Shown here: positions 46,110 to 54,093 of the stretch, one piece after another | Position numbering within the stretch: the stretch's first letter is position 1 | Layout: every line of letters begins with the position of its first letter | Assembly (NCBI RefSeq): GCF_011602485.2 | Contig: NZ_CP050022.2 | Coordinates: 5,662,001 to 5,726,000, forward strand | Reading direction: 5' to 3' | Length of the DNA stretch: 64,000 nt | Source: Bradyrhizobium sp. 1(2017) | GTDB lineage: Bacteria; Pseudomonadota; Alphaproteobacteria; Rhizobiales; Xanthobacteraceae | The notes under the pieces: model-generated | What the model was told of the DNA's origin: nothing | Databases searched by the model: none | What the model saw: the letters and a program-made list of their open reading frames with translations, nothing else | Translations under genes and position numbers: made by a program

Positions 46110-47339
46110 TCACAGCGTGAGATTCTCGGACGGCAGGCCCAGCGCCACGCGTCCATAATTGGTCCCGGCCGCATCGAAGTTGAACGCCAGATGCGAGTTG
46201 ATCGCGTGCGCATCGCGAAACTGCCGCTGCAGAACGCCCGTCGTGAACAGACCGCGGGCTCCGCTCGCGGCAAACAGCATGGAGACTGCCTCGGTGCATA
46301 GATTCACAGAAAAGGCTCCATCGCGCCGATATCTGGTTTTGGTCGCCATTCCAGGGATATGATTACGCCGCGCATCCGCCATGGCATCCAGACAGGCCGA
46401 GCGCATGATCAGGCGCGCCGCGTCGATCTTCGCCGAAGCCTCTGCAATCTTGATCTGCGTGCTTTGGAAATCGCTCAGCTTGGCGCGGTTGTAAGTGGAA
46501 ATGCGATGACGTGCGACCTCCGCATAGTCGTCAAGGCAGGCCTGCGCATTCCCCAGCGCGACACCGGAGAGGACGTAAGGAAACAACGAGAAGACAGGGA
46601 GTGCATACAGCGGATTCGGATTGACCTTGCTCCCCGGCGTCGGGCCGCCGGAGAGATCACCGACAGCGACCGTCATATGGTCAGCCACGAAGACGTCCCT
46701 GACCTCCACGTCGCAAGACCCCGTTCCGCGCAGTCCAGCGACATTCCAGGTGTCTAGCACCTTGTAATCGCCTTTCGGCAGCAGAAAGATCCGATACTCA
46801 ATACCGTCGGCTTCGTCGTCAGAGTAAACAACGCTCGCCAGCATGTTCCATTCGCAGGAGGCAACACCCGAGGAGAACGGCCAGCTGCCATGGAGCCGGT
46901 ACCCGCCATCGACCCTCGTGGCCCGACCGGCGGGAAAGATGAACGAGGATGCGATCAACGCGTCGGCATCCCGATCCCAGACCAGATCCTGCGCCTTCTG
47001 CTCGAACATGCCGAGCATCCAATGATGGCTCGCCAGGTTTGCAAGATTCCAGGCCACCGACGCGTCCGCCTGCCCGAGCAGATCCGCGCAATCGATCAAG
47101 GAGACGTAGTCGAGCTCTGCGCCGCCAATCCGTCGCGGCTGGAGCATGCGGAACAGGCCGGCATCGTGGAGGTCCCTTTCGGTCTCCGGCGGAAGGTGCC
47201 GCAGCTCCTCCGTCCGCGCCGCCCGCTCCCGCAATCGGGGTAGGAGCGCCCGTGCCTTTGCCATCATGGTCGCATAGGCGGGCTCACCGGCTTGCAGCCC
47301 GGCGGGCTCGCTGATGCTTGGCTCTCGACCAGGCGCCAT
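46110..47339 (-). CDS. flavin-dependent monooxygenase of the acyl-CoA dehydrogenase fold (HsaA-type)
   Basis: 409 residues from the ATG at 47339 behind GAGGGACACG; the longer open frame has no ribosome site. The acyl-CoA dehydrogenase fold (GLFRMLQPRRIGGAELDYVSLIDCADLLGQADASVAW; GSWPFSSGVASCEW; WNVAGLRGTGSCDVEV) is that of group D monooxygenases such as HsaA, which use reduced flavin from a separate reductase. The reductase is the next gene. It would hydroxylate a phenol or N-heterocycle. The substrate is unknown. Confidence 0.9.
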   Translation of the reverse strand: MAPGREPSISEPAGLQAGEPAYATMMAKARALLPRLRERAARTEELRHLPPETERDLHDAGLFRMLQPRRIGGAELDYVSLIDCADLLGQADASVAWNLANLASHHWMLGMFEQKAQDLVWDRDADALIASSFIFPAGRATRVDGGYRLHGSWPFSSGVASCEWNMLASVVYSDDEADGIEYRIFLLPKGDYKVLDTWNVAGLRGTGSCDVEVRDVFVADHMTVAVGDLSGGPTPGSKVNPNPLYALPVFSLFPYVLSGVALGNAQACLDDYAEVARHRISTYNRAKLSDFQSTQIKIAEASAKIDAARLIMRSACLDAMADARRNHIPGMATKTRYRRDGAFSVNLCTEAVSMLFAASGARGLFTTGVLQRQFRDAHAINSHLAFNFDAAGTNYGRVALGLPSENLTL

Positions 47340-47521
47340 TCGTGTCCCTCGCTTTGGCACATTTATGCGGCCGGGCTCACGCCAAATCAAGCCGATGCAG
47401 AACCAGGGCGGTATGGAGTCCGCGGGTCTCTTGCCTGAGAAGGACACGATGGCGCGAAGGCAGGCATCGCGGACCGGCGAACCGCAAGACGCCGTAACCC
47501 ATCACCTCGGGCGCTCAGGGC

Positions 47522-48790
47522 TCAAGCCGGCGTCGAAACCTTGCCTGCCCCAAAGACCCCCTTCTTGGTAAGCTCCGTGATCCGATCCTGATCGAAACCG
47601 AGCACATCCCGCAGGACGATCTCGGTATGCTCGCCCAGGAGAGGGGCTGCAACAGGATCAATCGCGCCGGTCAAACCCATTGCTATTGGCGGCTCGATGT
47701 TGGGGACCCATTCCGCCGTACGATGCGGAATCCGGTTCAAGCGATGGCGCTCTCGGGCCTCGGGCGCATTGAACCCTTCCTCAACCGTTCGGAGATAGCC
47801 GACCGGGATGTTGGCCTGCTTCATCTTCGCCATCCAGTTCTCGAGCGTATCGCCGGCAAAGACTTCCGCGATGGCTGCCCGCAGCAGCTCCTTGTTCTCG
47901 GAGCGCGCCTTGCGCGTCGCGAACTGGGGGTCGTTGATCAGATCGGGCCGGTTCAGGACCTCGACGACCAGGCGGCGATAGAGCCGGTCGTTGGCGCAGG
48001 CCATGTACAGCGGCCCATCGGAGGCCTCGTAGACTCCGACGGTCGGGGATCCGCTCGGCGAATTGCCGAACCGGCCGGGATTCTCGCCGTTGATCAGATA
48101 GGCCATGCCGTAGAAACCGGTCATCCCCATCGCAACGTCGAACAGGGCGACCTCGACATGTTGCCCCCGGCCGAGCCGGTCCCGCGCCAGCAGCGCCAGC
48201 AGGATTGCGTTGCAGGCAGACATTCCCGTTGCCATATCCACGATCGGCGGACCGGTACGAACCGCCGGTCCGTCGGCAAACCCATTGAGCGACATGAAGC
48301 CGCTCTCCGCCTGTGTGATGGGGTCGAAACCAGGACGCGAAGCAAACGGTCCGGTGCGTCCGTAGGCGGAGATCGAGCAATAGACCAGCCGCGGATTGAG
48401 CGGGGCGACGGCTTCATAGTCGAGGCCGAACTTCTTCATGACCCCGCTGGAAAAGTTCTCAACGACGACATCCGCTTTGCGGATCAGGTCGAGCGCGATC
48501 TCGCGAGCCTCCGGCACGGCAAGGTCGAGCGCAATGCCGCGCTTGTTGCGGTTCAGACTGAGATAAGCGGCGCTTTCCCCCCCAATCTCGGCGTGCTCAT
48601 AGGCGCGCGTGTCGTCGCCACCGTCGGGGTTTTCGATCTTGATGACGTGCGCACCGAAATCGGCAAGCGTCTGTGTGCAGGCCGGGCCGGCGACCACACG
48701 CGTAAAATCGATGACCAGCAAATCCTCGAGCGCAGCCGGGCCTCCCGTCGCACGCGGCGAACGTTCCGGCAATTGAGGCTTGGTGGGCAT
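47522..48790 (-). CDS. CaiB/BaiF family CoA-transferase
   Basis: 422 residues, family III CoA-transferase. N-terminal LEDLLVIDFTRVVAGPACTQTLADFGAHVIKIENP, RNKRGIALDL and the probable catalytic Asp185 in PPIVDMATGMSACNA are clear. It moves CoA between carboxylic acids. It may load CoA onto an acid in the nearby acyl-CoA pathways without ATP use. A 182-base gap without features separates it from the monooxygenase gene downstream. Confidence 0.93.
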   Translation of the reverse strand: MPTKPQLPERSPRATGGPAALEDLLVIDFTRVVAGPACTQTLADFGAHVIKIENPDGGDDTRAYEHAEIGGESAAYLSLNRNKRGIALDLAVPEAREIALDLIRKADVVVENFSSGVMKKFGLDYEAVAPLNPRLVYCSISAYGRTGPFASRPGFDPITQAESGFMSLNGFADGPAVRTGPPIVDMATGMSACNAILLALLARDRLGRGQHVEVALFDVAMGMTGFYGMAYLINGENPGRFGNSPSGSPTVGVYEASDGPLYMACANDRLYRRLVVEVLNRPDLINDPQFATRKARSENKELLRAAIAEVFAGDTLENWMAKMKQANIPVGYLRTVEEGFNAPEARERHRLNRIPHRTAEWVPNIEPPIAMGLTGAIDPVAAPLLGEHTEIVLRDVLGFDQDRITELTKKGVFGAGKVSTPA

Positions 48791-48892
48791 CGATAGCGCT
48801 CCCTTACATCGGCTTATGGCCGCCGATTTCCTTCAGGAGCAAATTTAAAGCCCGGCGCCGCCGACTTCGCAAGTGCTTCACCTGCATGGCCC

Positions 48893-48935
48893 GCAAACGC
48901 AAAAACGGCCCGGCAGCCATCGGGCTGCGGGGTCG
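48893..48935 (-). terminator. terminator-like hairpin with T-tract (minus strand)
   Basis: On the minus strand a GC-rich hairpin around CAGCCCGATGGCTGCCGGGC is followed by GTTTTTGCG. The gap 48791-49029 has no gene on this strand other than the end of the GNAT unit, so it may terminate the GNAT transcript that reads into it, or a short unannotated RNA. Confidence 0.4.
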
Positions 48936-49029
48936 GTAGATGCTCTGCGCGTGCGGAGGCCACACGCCTCTCGCGTATCACTTCTAGCTGAAGTCATGTT
49001 CCGCATCACGGGAAACGCAGCTCCTCCGC

Positions 49030-49458
49030 TCAGCGCAACCGTTTTCGCCAATAAAGGGTGTGCGACCAGGCCCAGGGCGCCTCGGGCTCGTAGAGCCTAT
49101 AACCTGCCTCGATGAAATTGTTGGCAGATGCCGGATTGTCCGTCGTATCGGAGACGATGCTGCTCCATCCAAGACGCCGCCCTCGCGCCTCGACCGCCCG
49201 CATCAACCTGAGTTGAAGTCCCTGCCCCCGATGCCGCTGCAAGACGCCGACCCGGCAAAAATATCCGCTGTTTCGCGCATGCGTCGACGGCACGACGCCG
49301 GCGAAGGCAACCGCGTCATCGTCGAGATAGGCGAGCCACCACGCACCCAGCCCGAATTGCGGCATGGCGGCCCCATCGAGGAATGTCAGCCGGTGCAAAT
49401 CGCCGAGGATCTCGGCAGTCGCGTCATCGTCCGCATCGACGGTACGAATTCTGTACAT
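49030..49458 (-). CDS. GNAT-family N-acetyltransferase
   Basis: 142 residues. The acetyl-CoA pyrophosphate motif RVGVLQRHRGQGLQLRLM and the C-terminal SANNFIEAGYRLYEP block are typical. RimI-like small-molecule or protein acetyltransferase; the substrate is unknown. Just upstream on the same strand ends the prophage terminase remnant. Confidence 0.9.
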   Translation of the reverse strand: MYRIRTVDADDDATAEILGDLHRLTFLDGAAMPQFGLGAWWLAYLDDDAVAFAGVVPSTHARNSGYFCRVGVLQRHRGQGLQLRLMRAVEARGRRLGWSSIVSDTTDNPASANNFIEAGYRLYEPEAPWAWSHTLYWRKRLR

Positions 49459-49501
49459 GGAGATGGCCTATTGGGGTGAACATGGGTCCGATCGTCGAGA
49501 C

Positions 49502-50464
49502 TCACTTGCCCAGCACGACTTTGACACCGAGCCAGACCGCCCCCATCAGACCGGTCGCAATAACTGTGATCACCGCCTTGAAGGTGTAGCTCTGCGCCTG
49601 TTCCACACTCTTGCGCCAGCGCCTCAGGTGCTGGAAATCTGCCTTTAATTCACTCCCCACCCACTGCACGATCCAGATCGTGAAGGCATCCGCCGCCGCG
49701 CCCGCGCCGCCAATATCGATGAAGGCGCGGAGCGGCAGCAGCGGATCCGCCGCCACCTTTCCAATCCGCCCCTGAGCGCGCGCCTCCGACAGCAGCGAGG
49801 CGAAGTAGGCGCCCTCGAAGGCGCGGGCATAATCGCCTTCCCAGATATGGTCATACCGCTCCGGATAGAGCTTCCGATCCAGCAACCGTTCTTCCGCGAG
49901 CACCTCCGGAAACCATGGATTGTCGCGCCAATTGGCGTTCACCACCACTGCCCCGTCGGGGCGGCGCCCGCGCAAGAAATCGTCGATGGCGTCGCTCTTG
50001 CGGCGTGGATTCCAGCTCGCCCAGAGCTCGGAGTCCTTGGCGCGGATCGTCGGCCGCAGCAGCGCCAAGCTGCGTGCGCTGAGCGACTGCGCCTCGTCGA
50101 TCCAGGCGATGCGAAACCCCTCCAAGGATTTGATCGAGTCCGCCGTGTGATCCTGAAGTCCGCGGAAGATGATGAGCCCGTCCCCGGGCGTCTCGATCTT
50201 GTCGCTGAACAGCTTGAAGCCGTGACCGAGGCGAAGGCTCGCGATCTTGCCTTCGATCAGTCGCTTGGAGGACTGCGCCAGCGTGCGCTGCGCCTCGCGA
50301 ATGCAGACCGCGAGGGTGCCGCGCTCGGCCTGGCAGGTCTCGACCAGAAGTTCGCCGAAGAAGTGCGATTTTCCCGAGCCGCGTCCGCCATAGACCCCCT
50401 TGTAACGCGCAGGCTTGAGCAGCGGCTCGAAGATCTTGGCCGTCGGGATTTTCAGGATGGACAA
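49502..50464 (-). CDS. truncated phage terminase large subunit fused to a membrane segment
   Basis: 320 residues, shorter than usual terminases (about 420-500). The ATPase domain is complete: Walker A YGGRGSGKSHFFGELLVE near residue 27 and Walker B IAWIDEAQ. The nuclease domain starts (FIDIGGAGAAADAFTIWIVQWVG, about residues 248-270) and then breaks off. The last 48 residues are a coiled charged stretch and a transmembrane helix (FKAVITVIATGLMGAVWLGVKVVLG) that resemble a small phage membrane protein. An internal deletion between two phage genes would produce this. The product cannot be a working terminase. Part of a short prophage or gene-transfer remnant with the two genes upstream. Confidence 0.8.
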   Translation of the reverse strand: MSILKIPTAKIFEPLLKPARYKGVYGGRGSGKSHFFGELLVETCQAERGTLAVCIREAQRTLAQSSKRLIEGKIASLRLGHGFKLFSDKIETPGDGLIIFRGLQDHTADSIKSLEGFRIAWIDEAQSLSARSLALLRPTIRAKDSELWASWNPRRKSDAIDDFLRGRRPDGAVVVNANWRDNPWFPEVLAEERLLDRKLYPERYDHIWEGDYARAFEGAYFASLLSEARAQGRIGKVAADPLLPLRAFIDIGGAGAAADAFTIWIVQWVGSELKADFQHLRRWRKSVEQAQSYTFKAVITVIATGLMGAVWLGVKVVLGK

Positions 50465-50528
50465 TGGCTACGCTCGCTCGCCCCAGGGCAGGTCACGTGC
50501 GCCTGCGCCACATTGCGGACCGGAAACG

Positions 50529-50579
50529 AAAAACCCGCGGCCGATTGCTCGGCGCGGGCTGAACCAACTCGTTTTCCAT
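50529..50579 (-). ncRNA. small-RNA family copy A
   Basis: Minus-strand unit: -35 TTGACA (50615-50610), 18-base spacer, -10 CAGAAT (50591-50586), then about 51 nt ending in an intrinsic terminator (CCCGCG stem 50534-50539 with 50553-50558, T5 at 50533-50529). The 5' part reads CATCATGGAAAACGAG, close to the family consensus CATCATCGAAA. It lies between the small and large terminase genes, interrupting the remnant. The short ATG frame in this copy is not shared by the others, so it is taken as noncoding. Confidence 0.7.
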
Positions 50580-50655
50580 GATGCCATTCTGCCAGTGTTT
50601 TGCCCGACGTGTCAAGCGATCCATCGAAAATTCCGAATTTGAGATTTCCATCAGC

Positions 50656-51006
50656 TCAGGCCTCGGGCTCGGCGTCGGCATTGCCGGCGTCGTCCGGATG
50701 CACGATGACCCTCTCGACCCGGTGAACCAGTTCGAGCGGCTGATCCTCGCCATTCTCGACCGGCTGCGCGACCTTGCCCCAGCCGCGATCGAGAATGGCG
50801 TTGGCCGCCGAGACGCGGGCGGCTGGCGTCGCGTCGTCGCTGCGCATGATGCCGACGAGGACGCGGATGGCCGTCCTGGTGTGGCTGCGCGCCAGCGAGC
50901 GGATCTCGGTCAATGTCCGCGCCCGTGTCGTTGTCCTGGTCGCGAGCAGGCGCGCCGGCGCGCTCGCAAGCTCGCTCGCCTCCTCGCTCAAGAACAGGTC
51001 TCCCAC
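50656..51006 (-). CDS. phage terminase small subunit-like protein
   Basis: 116 residues from a GTG inside the end of the tiny membrane gene. A central helical block, RTAIRVLVGIMRSDDATPAARVSAANAILDRGWGK, is typical of DNA-binding small terminase or phage-associated proteins found before terminase large genes. The C-terminus is acidic. Together with the broken large subunit it supports a prophage origin. Confidence 0.65.
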   Translation of the reverse strand: MGDLFLSEEASELASAPARLLATRTTTRARTLTEIRSLARSHTRTAIRVLVGIMRSDDATPAARVSAANAILDRGWGKVAQPVENGEDQPLELVHRVERVIVHPDDAGNADAEPEA

Positions 51007-51059
51007 AGCACGATTGCAACGAGACCGGCGAGCGCGAGCGATATCAGATAAGCGGTCAT
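50988..51059 (-). CDS. 23-residue single-helix membrane peptide
   Basis: MTAYLISLALAGLVAIVLWETC is almost wholly one transmembrane helix. A perfect AAGGAGGAAACG ribosome site precedes the ATG at 51059. It overlaps the next gene by 19 bases, suggesting coupling. No recognised family. It could be a phage holin-like or regulatory leader peptide. Confidence 0.5.
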   Translation of the reverse strand: MTAYLISLALAGLVAIVLWETCS

Positions 51060-51318
51060 CGTTTCCTCCTTGGCGAAGAAAATGCGCGGCAGATCGCGGC
51101 CATCAGGCGCGATCGTTTCGGGCGCGAACCCTATCTCCGTGTCTCCGGAGACCGCAGCGGCGCGGCCAATGGCCTTAGCGCCGCGGGCCGGCACGTTCGC
51201 GCGTGCACGGCCAGCAATGGTTCGGACGGCGGCACGCCGATCGGCGCTCCCTCAACGCGTATCAAGCAAGTGCGTGGCCGCAATGCGTGGCCACCGTCCG
51301 ATTCCGCAATCGAGAACG

Positions 51319-51370
51319 AAAAAACCCGCGGCGGATGTTGTCCGCGCGGGTGAACCAGGCTCGTCTCGAT
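51319..51370 (-). ncRNA. small-RNA family copy E (weak promoter)
   Basis: Same layout: -35 TTGACG (51406-51401), 18-base spacer, but a poor -10 (CCTTTG, 51382-51377). The body has CATCATCGAGACGAG and a terminator with T6 (51324-51319). It may be a decaying copy. 65 bases separate its end from copy B. Confidence 0.55.
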
Positions 51371-51434
51371 GATGTCCAAAGGCCGGTGTGTTGCCCGGCG
51401 CGTCAAAGCCCACGTTCATGAGCATGTCGACATG

Positions 51435-51485
51435 AAAAAGCCCGCCGCAGACTTCTCCGCGCGGGCTAACCAAACGTCTTTCGAT
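51435..51485 (-). ncRNA. small-RNA family copy B (best promoter)
   Basis: -35 TTGACA (51521-51516), 18-base spacer, -10 CATAAT (51497-51492). The transcript starts near 51485 with CATCATCGAAAGACG and ends in AGCCCGC/GCGGGCT plus T5 (51439-51435), about 51 nt. This is the most promoter-like copy and the best test case for expression. Confidence 0.75.
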
Positions 51486-51569
51486 GATGGCATTATGCCA
51501 GTGTTTTGCCCGACGTGTCAAACGAACTTACGGCGCTTGCGAAAGTTAGCCGATCAGGAGGATCGGCCC

Positions 51570-51776
51570 ATGCCCGCCAAGACGATTTCTCGACAGACAT
51601 CGCGCAACCCGAGCGAAGCCGGCCCGCGCCACCAAAAGGAGCCGCGCAGCGACAAGCCACAGGACGCGATCATCGAAGACGCCGCGACCGGGGACGGGGA
51701 TCGCGATCTCGTGCATGGCGAGGGCGGCGCCATCGACCTTCCCGCCAAGCCCGGCGATTTGTCGAAAGACGATTAG
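51570..51776 (+). CDS. small hydrophilic protein, lineage-specific
   Basis: 68 residues from the ATG at 51570, behind AGGAGGAT. The sequence is rich in Lys, Asp, Glu and Pro and looks disordered (ending PAKPGDLSKDD). No domain is recognised. Possibly a stress or seed-maturation-like small protein; function unknown. It precedes the response regulator. Confidence 0.6.
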   Translation: MPAKTISRQTSRNPSEAGPRHQKEPRSDKPQDAIIEDAATGDGDRDLVHGEGGAIDLPAKPGDLSKDD

Positions 51777-51839
51777 GCTCGAGGGAACCACCCCGACGAG
51801 AGGCGCGTTTAATCCTTCGTTGCAGGGAAGCTTCGTGAG

Positions 51840-52184
51840 ATGCGCCACACCGTTCTGGTTGTTGACGACGATCCCGCCGTCCTCGACGTGGTCGTGGACA
51901 TGCTGGAGGAGCTCGGCTGCGAGGTGATCAGCGCGCAAGGCGGCGCGGATGCCCTCGACCGCCTCGAGCAGAACGAAGCGATCTCCATCCTCATCACCGA
52001 CATCAACATGCCCGGCATGGACGGGCATGAACTGGCGGAGCTCGCCAGGCGCGTCCGTCCGGAGCTGAAGGTGCTGCAATTGTCGGGTCGCGAGCCCCGG
52101 CGCGGCGGCCTGCCGATGATCCGCAAGCCGTTCTCGTTCGAGGAGCTCGCCGACATGATGCACCGAACCACCGGCATCTGCTGA
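51840..52184 (+). CDS. stand-alone response regulator receiver protein
   Basis: 114 residues, only a receiver domain. Phospho-acceptor D54 in ITDINMPGMDG, acidic pair D10-D11, and Lys96 in IRKPFSFEELADM. No output domain, so it acts like a CheY-type protein or in a phosphorelay. The frameshifted histidine kinase at 62.6-64 kb is not adjacent, so the partner kinase is unknown. Confidence 0.93.
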   Translation: MRHTVLVVDDDPAVLDVVVDMLEELGCEVISAQGGADALDRLEQNEAISILITDINMPGMDGHELAELARRVRPELKVLQLSGREPRRGGLPMIRKPFSFEELADMMHRTTGIC

Positions 52185-52196
52185 ACATCGGGCGCA

Positions 52197-52249
52197 AAAG
52201 AAAACCCGCAGCGGGTTGTTCCCGCGCGGGCGAACCGAACTCTTTCGAT
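52197..52249 (-). ncRNA. small-RNA family copy C
   Basis: -35 TTGACA (52285-52280), 18-base spacer, weak -10 CAAAGC (52261-52256). Body CAGCATCGAAAGAGTTCGG followed by a GCCCGCGCGGG...CCCGCTGCGGGT hairpin and TTTTCTTTT. It lies 12 bases past the response regulator stop and could double as that gene's terminator on the other strand only if read in reverse, which lacks a T-tract. Confidence 0.6.
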
Positions 52250-52412
52250 GCTGCTGCTTTGCCAGTGTCTTGCCCGACGTGTCAACGCGGCAAACGAGGA
52301 ACGGCAAGCCCTTCCTCCCAGCTTGATATGGTGTCTGCAAGGGGCTTGCTTCAAGTCCCCGTCCCTGCCGTAGAACCCGTGACCCGGCCAGCGACATCGA
52401 GGGGGTCACGAC

Positions 52413-53945
52413 ATGCCTGTATTGCTTCCAAGGTCCCGTTCCCGCGACGAGGCGCATCGCGCCGGCGCGCGCACCGCGGCGATGGCCGATCATGCCGTCA
52501 TCATCGCCGGCGGCGGCCCGACCGGGCTGATGCTGGCCGCCGAGCTCGCGCTTGCGGATGTCGACGTCGCGATCATCGAACGGCGCCCCGATCAAGCCAT
52601 CGTCGAGACGCGCGCCGGCGGCTTGCACGCCCGCACGCTCGAGATCCTCGATCAGCGCGGCGTCGCCGACCGCTTCCTGCGCGAGGGCCAGATCACCCAG
52701 CTCGCCGGCTTCGCCTGGACCAGGCTCGACATCAGCGACCTCCCCACAAGGCACCCTTATGGGCTCGCGCTGCGGCAGACCCACATCGAGCGCATCCTGG
52801 CCGATTGGGTCACCGAGCTCGCCGTGCCGATCTATCGCAACGCCGAGGTCACGGGCCTTGCCCAAGACGAGACCGGCGTCGAGATCACCCTGTCGGGCAA
52901 CAAGGTGCTGCGCGCAAACTATCTCGTCGGCTGCGACGGCGGTCGCAGCCTGGTGCGCAAGGCCGCCGGCATCGACTTCGCCGGTTTCGATCCGACGCTG
53001 AGCAATCTCATGGCCGAGGTCGAGATGCGCGAGGCGCCAAAATTCGGACTGCATCACGACGCGCTCGGCTTTCACGGCATCAGCAAGACCGAGAGTGGGC
53101 GCGTGCTGGTCGTCGTGACCGAAGCGACGCTCGATCGGACCGGCGAGCCCGGCCTGCGCGATCTCGGCGAGGCCCTCAATGCAGTCTACGGCACCGATTT
53201 CGGCCTGCAAAACCCCGCCTGGATCTCCCGCTTCACCGATGCGGCACGGCAGGCCACCTCCTATCGCAAGGGCCGCGTGCTGCTCGCCGGCGATGCCGCG
53301 CATATCCATCACTCCGTCGGCGGACAGGGCCTCAATCTGGGTGTGCAGGACGCGGTCAATCTCGGCTGGAAGCTGGCGCAGGTGGTGAGCGGCATCTCGC
53401 CCGACAGCCTGCTTCAAAGCTATCATGCCGAGCGCCATCCCGTCGCCGCGCGCGTGCTGAAGACCACCATGGCGCAGATCACCCTGCTCCGCCGCGGCGA
53501 TGACGGCCTCAAGGCCGCGCGCGAGGTCGTCGCCGACCTGCTCGGCATGGAGGCGCCGCGCCGGCGTTATGGCGCGATGATGAGCGGGCTCGACATCAGC
53601 TATGATCTCGGCGAAGGCCACGCACTGCTCGGCCGCCGCATGCCCGATCTCGATCTCCTGCTCGACGGACAGCCGCGACGGCTGTTCACGCTGCTGCACG
53701 GCGCGCGCGGCGTGCTGCTCAACTTCGGTCAGCGCGGCGGCGTCAAGGCGGCGCCCTGGGCCGATCGCATCGCCCTCGTCGACGCCGACTATGACGGCCC
53801 ATGGCAGCTTCCGGCCATCGGCGACGTCGCCGCGCCCGCTGCCGTGCTGGTGCGGCCCGACGGCCACGTGGCCTGGGTGGGAGACGGGAGCGAGCGCGGA
53901 TTGGACGAGGCGCTGACGAAGTGGCTCGGACCGGGTGCTGCGTAG
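52413..53945 (+). CDS. FAD-dependent monooxygenase (PheA/TfdB, rifampicin-monooxygenase type)
   Basis: 510 residues from the ATG at 52413 behind GAGGGGGTCACG; an internal ATG at 52482 just before VIIAGGG would remove a 23-residue basic leader. FAD motif IIAGGGPTGLMLAAEL, NAD(P)H/FAD DG motif GCDGGRSLVRKAAG and GD motif VLLAGDAAHIHHSVGGQGLNLGVQDA. The C-terminal thioredoxin-like domain is present to the end (PAAVLVRPDGHVAWVGD). It hydroxylates a phenolic or polyketide-like substrate. Single gene with no pathway neighbours. Confidence 0.9.
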   Translation: MPVLLPRSRSRDEAHRAGARTAAMADHAVIIAGGGPTGLMLAAELALADVDVAIIERRPDQAIVETRAGGLHARTLEILDQRGVADRFLREGQITQLAGFAWTRLDISDLPTRHPYGLALRQTHIERILADWVTELAVPIYRNAEVTGLAQDETGVEITLSGNKVLRANYLVGCDGGRSLVRKAAGIDFAGFDPTLSNLMAEVEMREAPKFGLHHDALGFHGISKTESGRVLVVVTEATLDRTGEPGLRDLGEALNAVYGTDFGLQNPAWISRFTDAARQATSYRKGRVLLAGDAAHIHHSVGGQGLNLGVQDAVNLGWKLAQVVSGISPDSLLQSYHAERHPVAARVLKTTMAQITLLRRGDDGLKAAREVVADLLGMEAPRRRYGAMMSGLDISYDLGEGHALLGRRMPDLDLLLDGQPRRLFTLLHGARGVLLNFGQRGGVKAAPWADRIALVDADYDGPWQLPAIGDVAAPAAVLVRPDGHVAWVGDGSERGLDEALTKWLGPGAA

Positions 53946-53972
53946 TGGACGAACGTGACAGCGGCTCCAACG

Positions 53973-54016
53973 AAAAAGCCCGCGGCTTCCCGCGGGCTTG
54001 ATCCGAACTTTTCGAT
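53973..54016 (-). ncRNA. small-RNA family copy D
   Basis: -35 TTGACA (54052-54047), 18-base spacer, -10 CATGAT (54028-54023), start near 54016 with CATCATCGAAAAGTTCGG. It ends in a perfect AGCCCGCGG-GAAG-CCGCGGGCT hairpin plus T5 (53977-53973), about 44 nt. The shortest and cleanest hairpin of the family. Confidence 0.7.
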
Positions 54017-54093
54017 GATGCCATCATGCCAGCGTTTTGCCCGACGTGTCAAACGAACGATCTCGATTACGTCGCCGGCGCAGCAACCGGCCT

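Noticed and set aside
48791..49029. tRNA or riboswitch in the gap upstream of the CaiB gene
   Set aside because: Only one hairpin with a T-tract could be supported; no cloverleaf or known riboswitch core was seen.
51546..53867. A 773-codon minus-strand frame
   Set aside because: It runs antisense to the response regulator and the FAD monooxygenase and has no recognisable motif or ribosome site.
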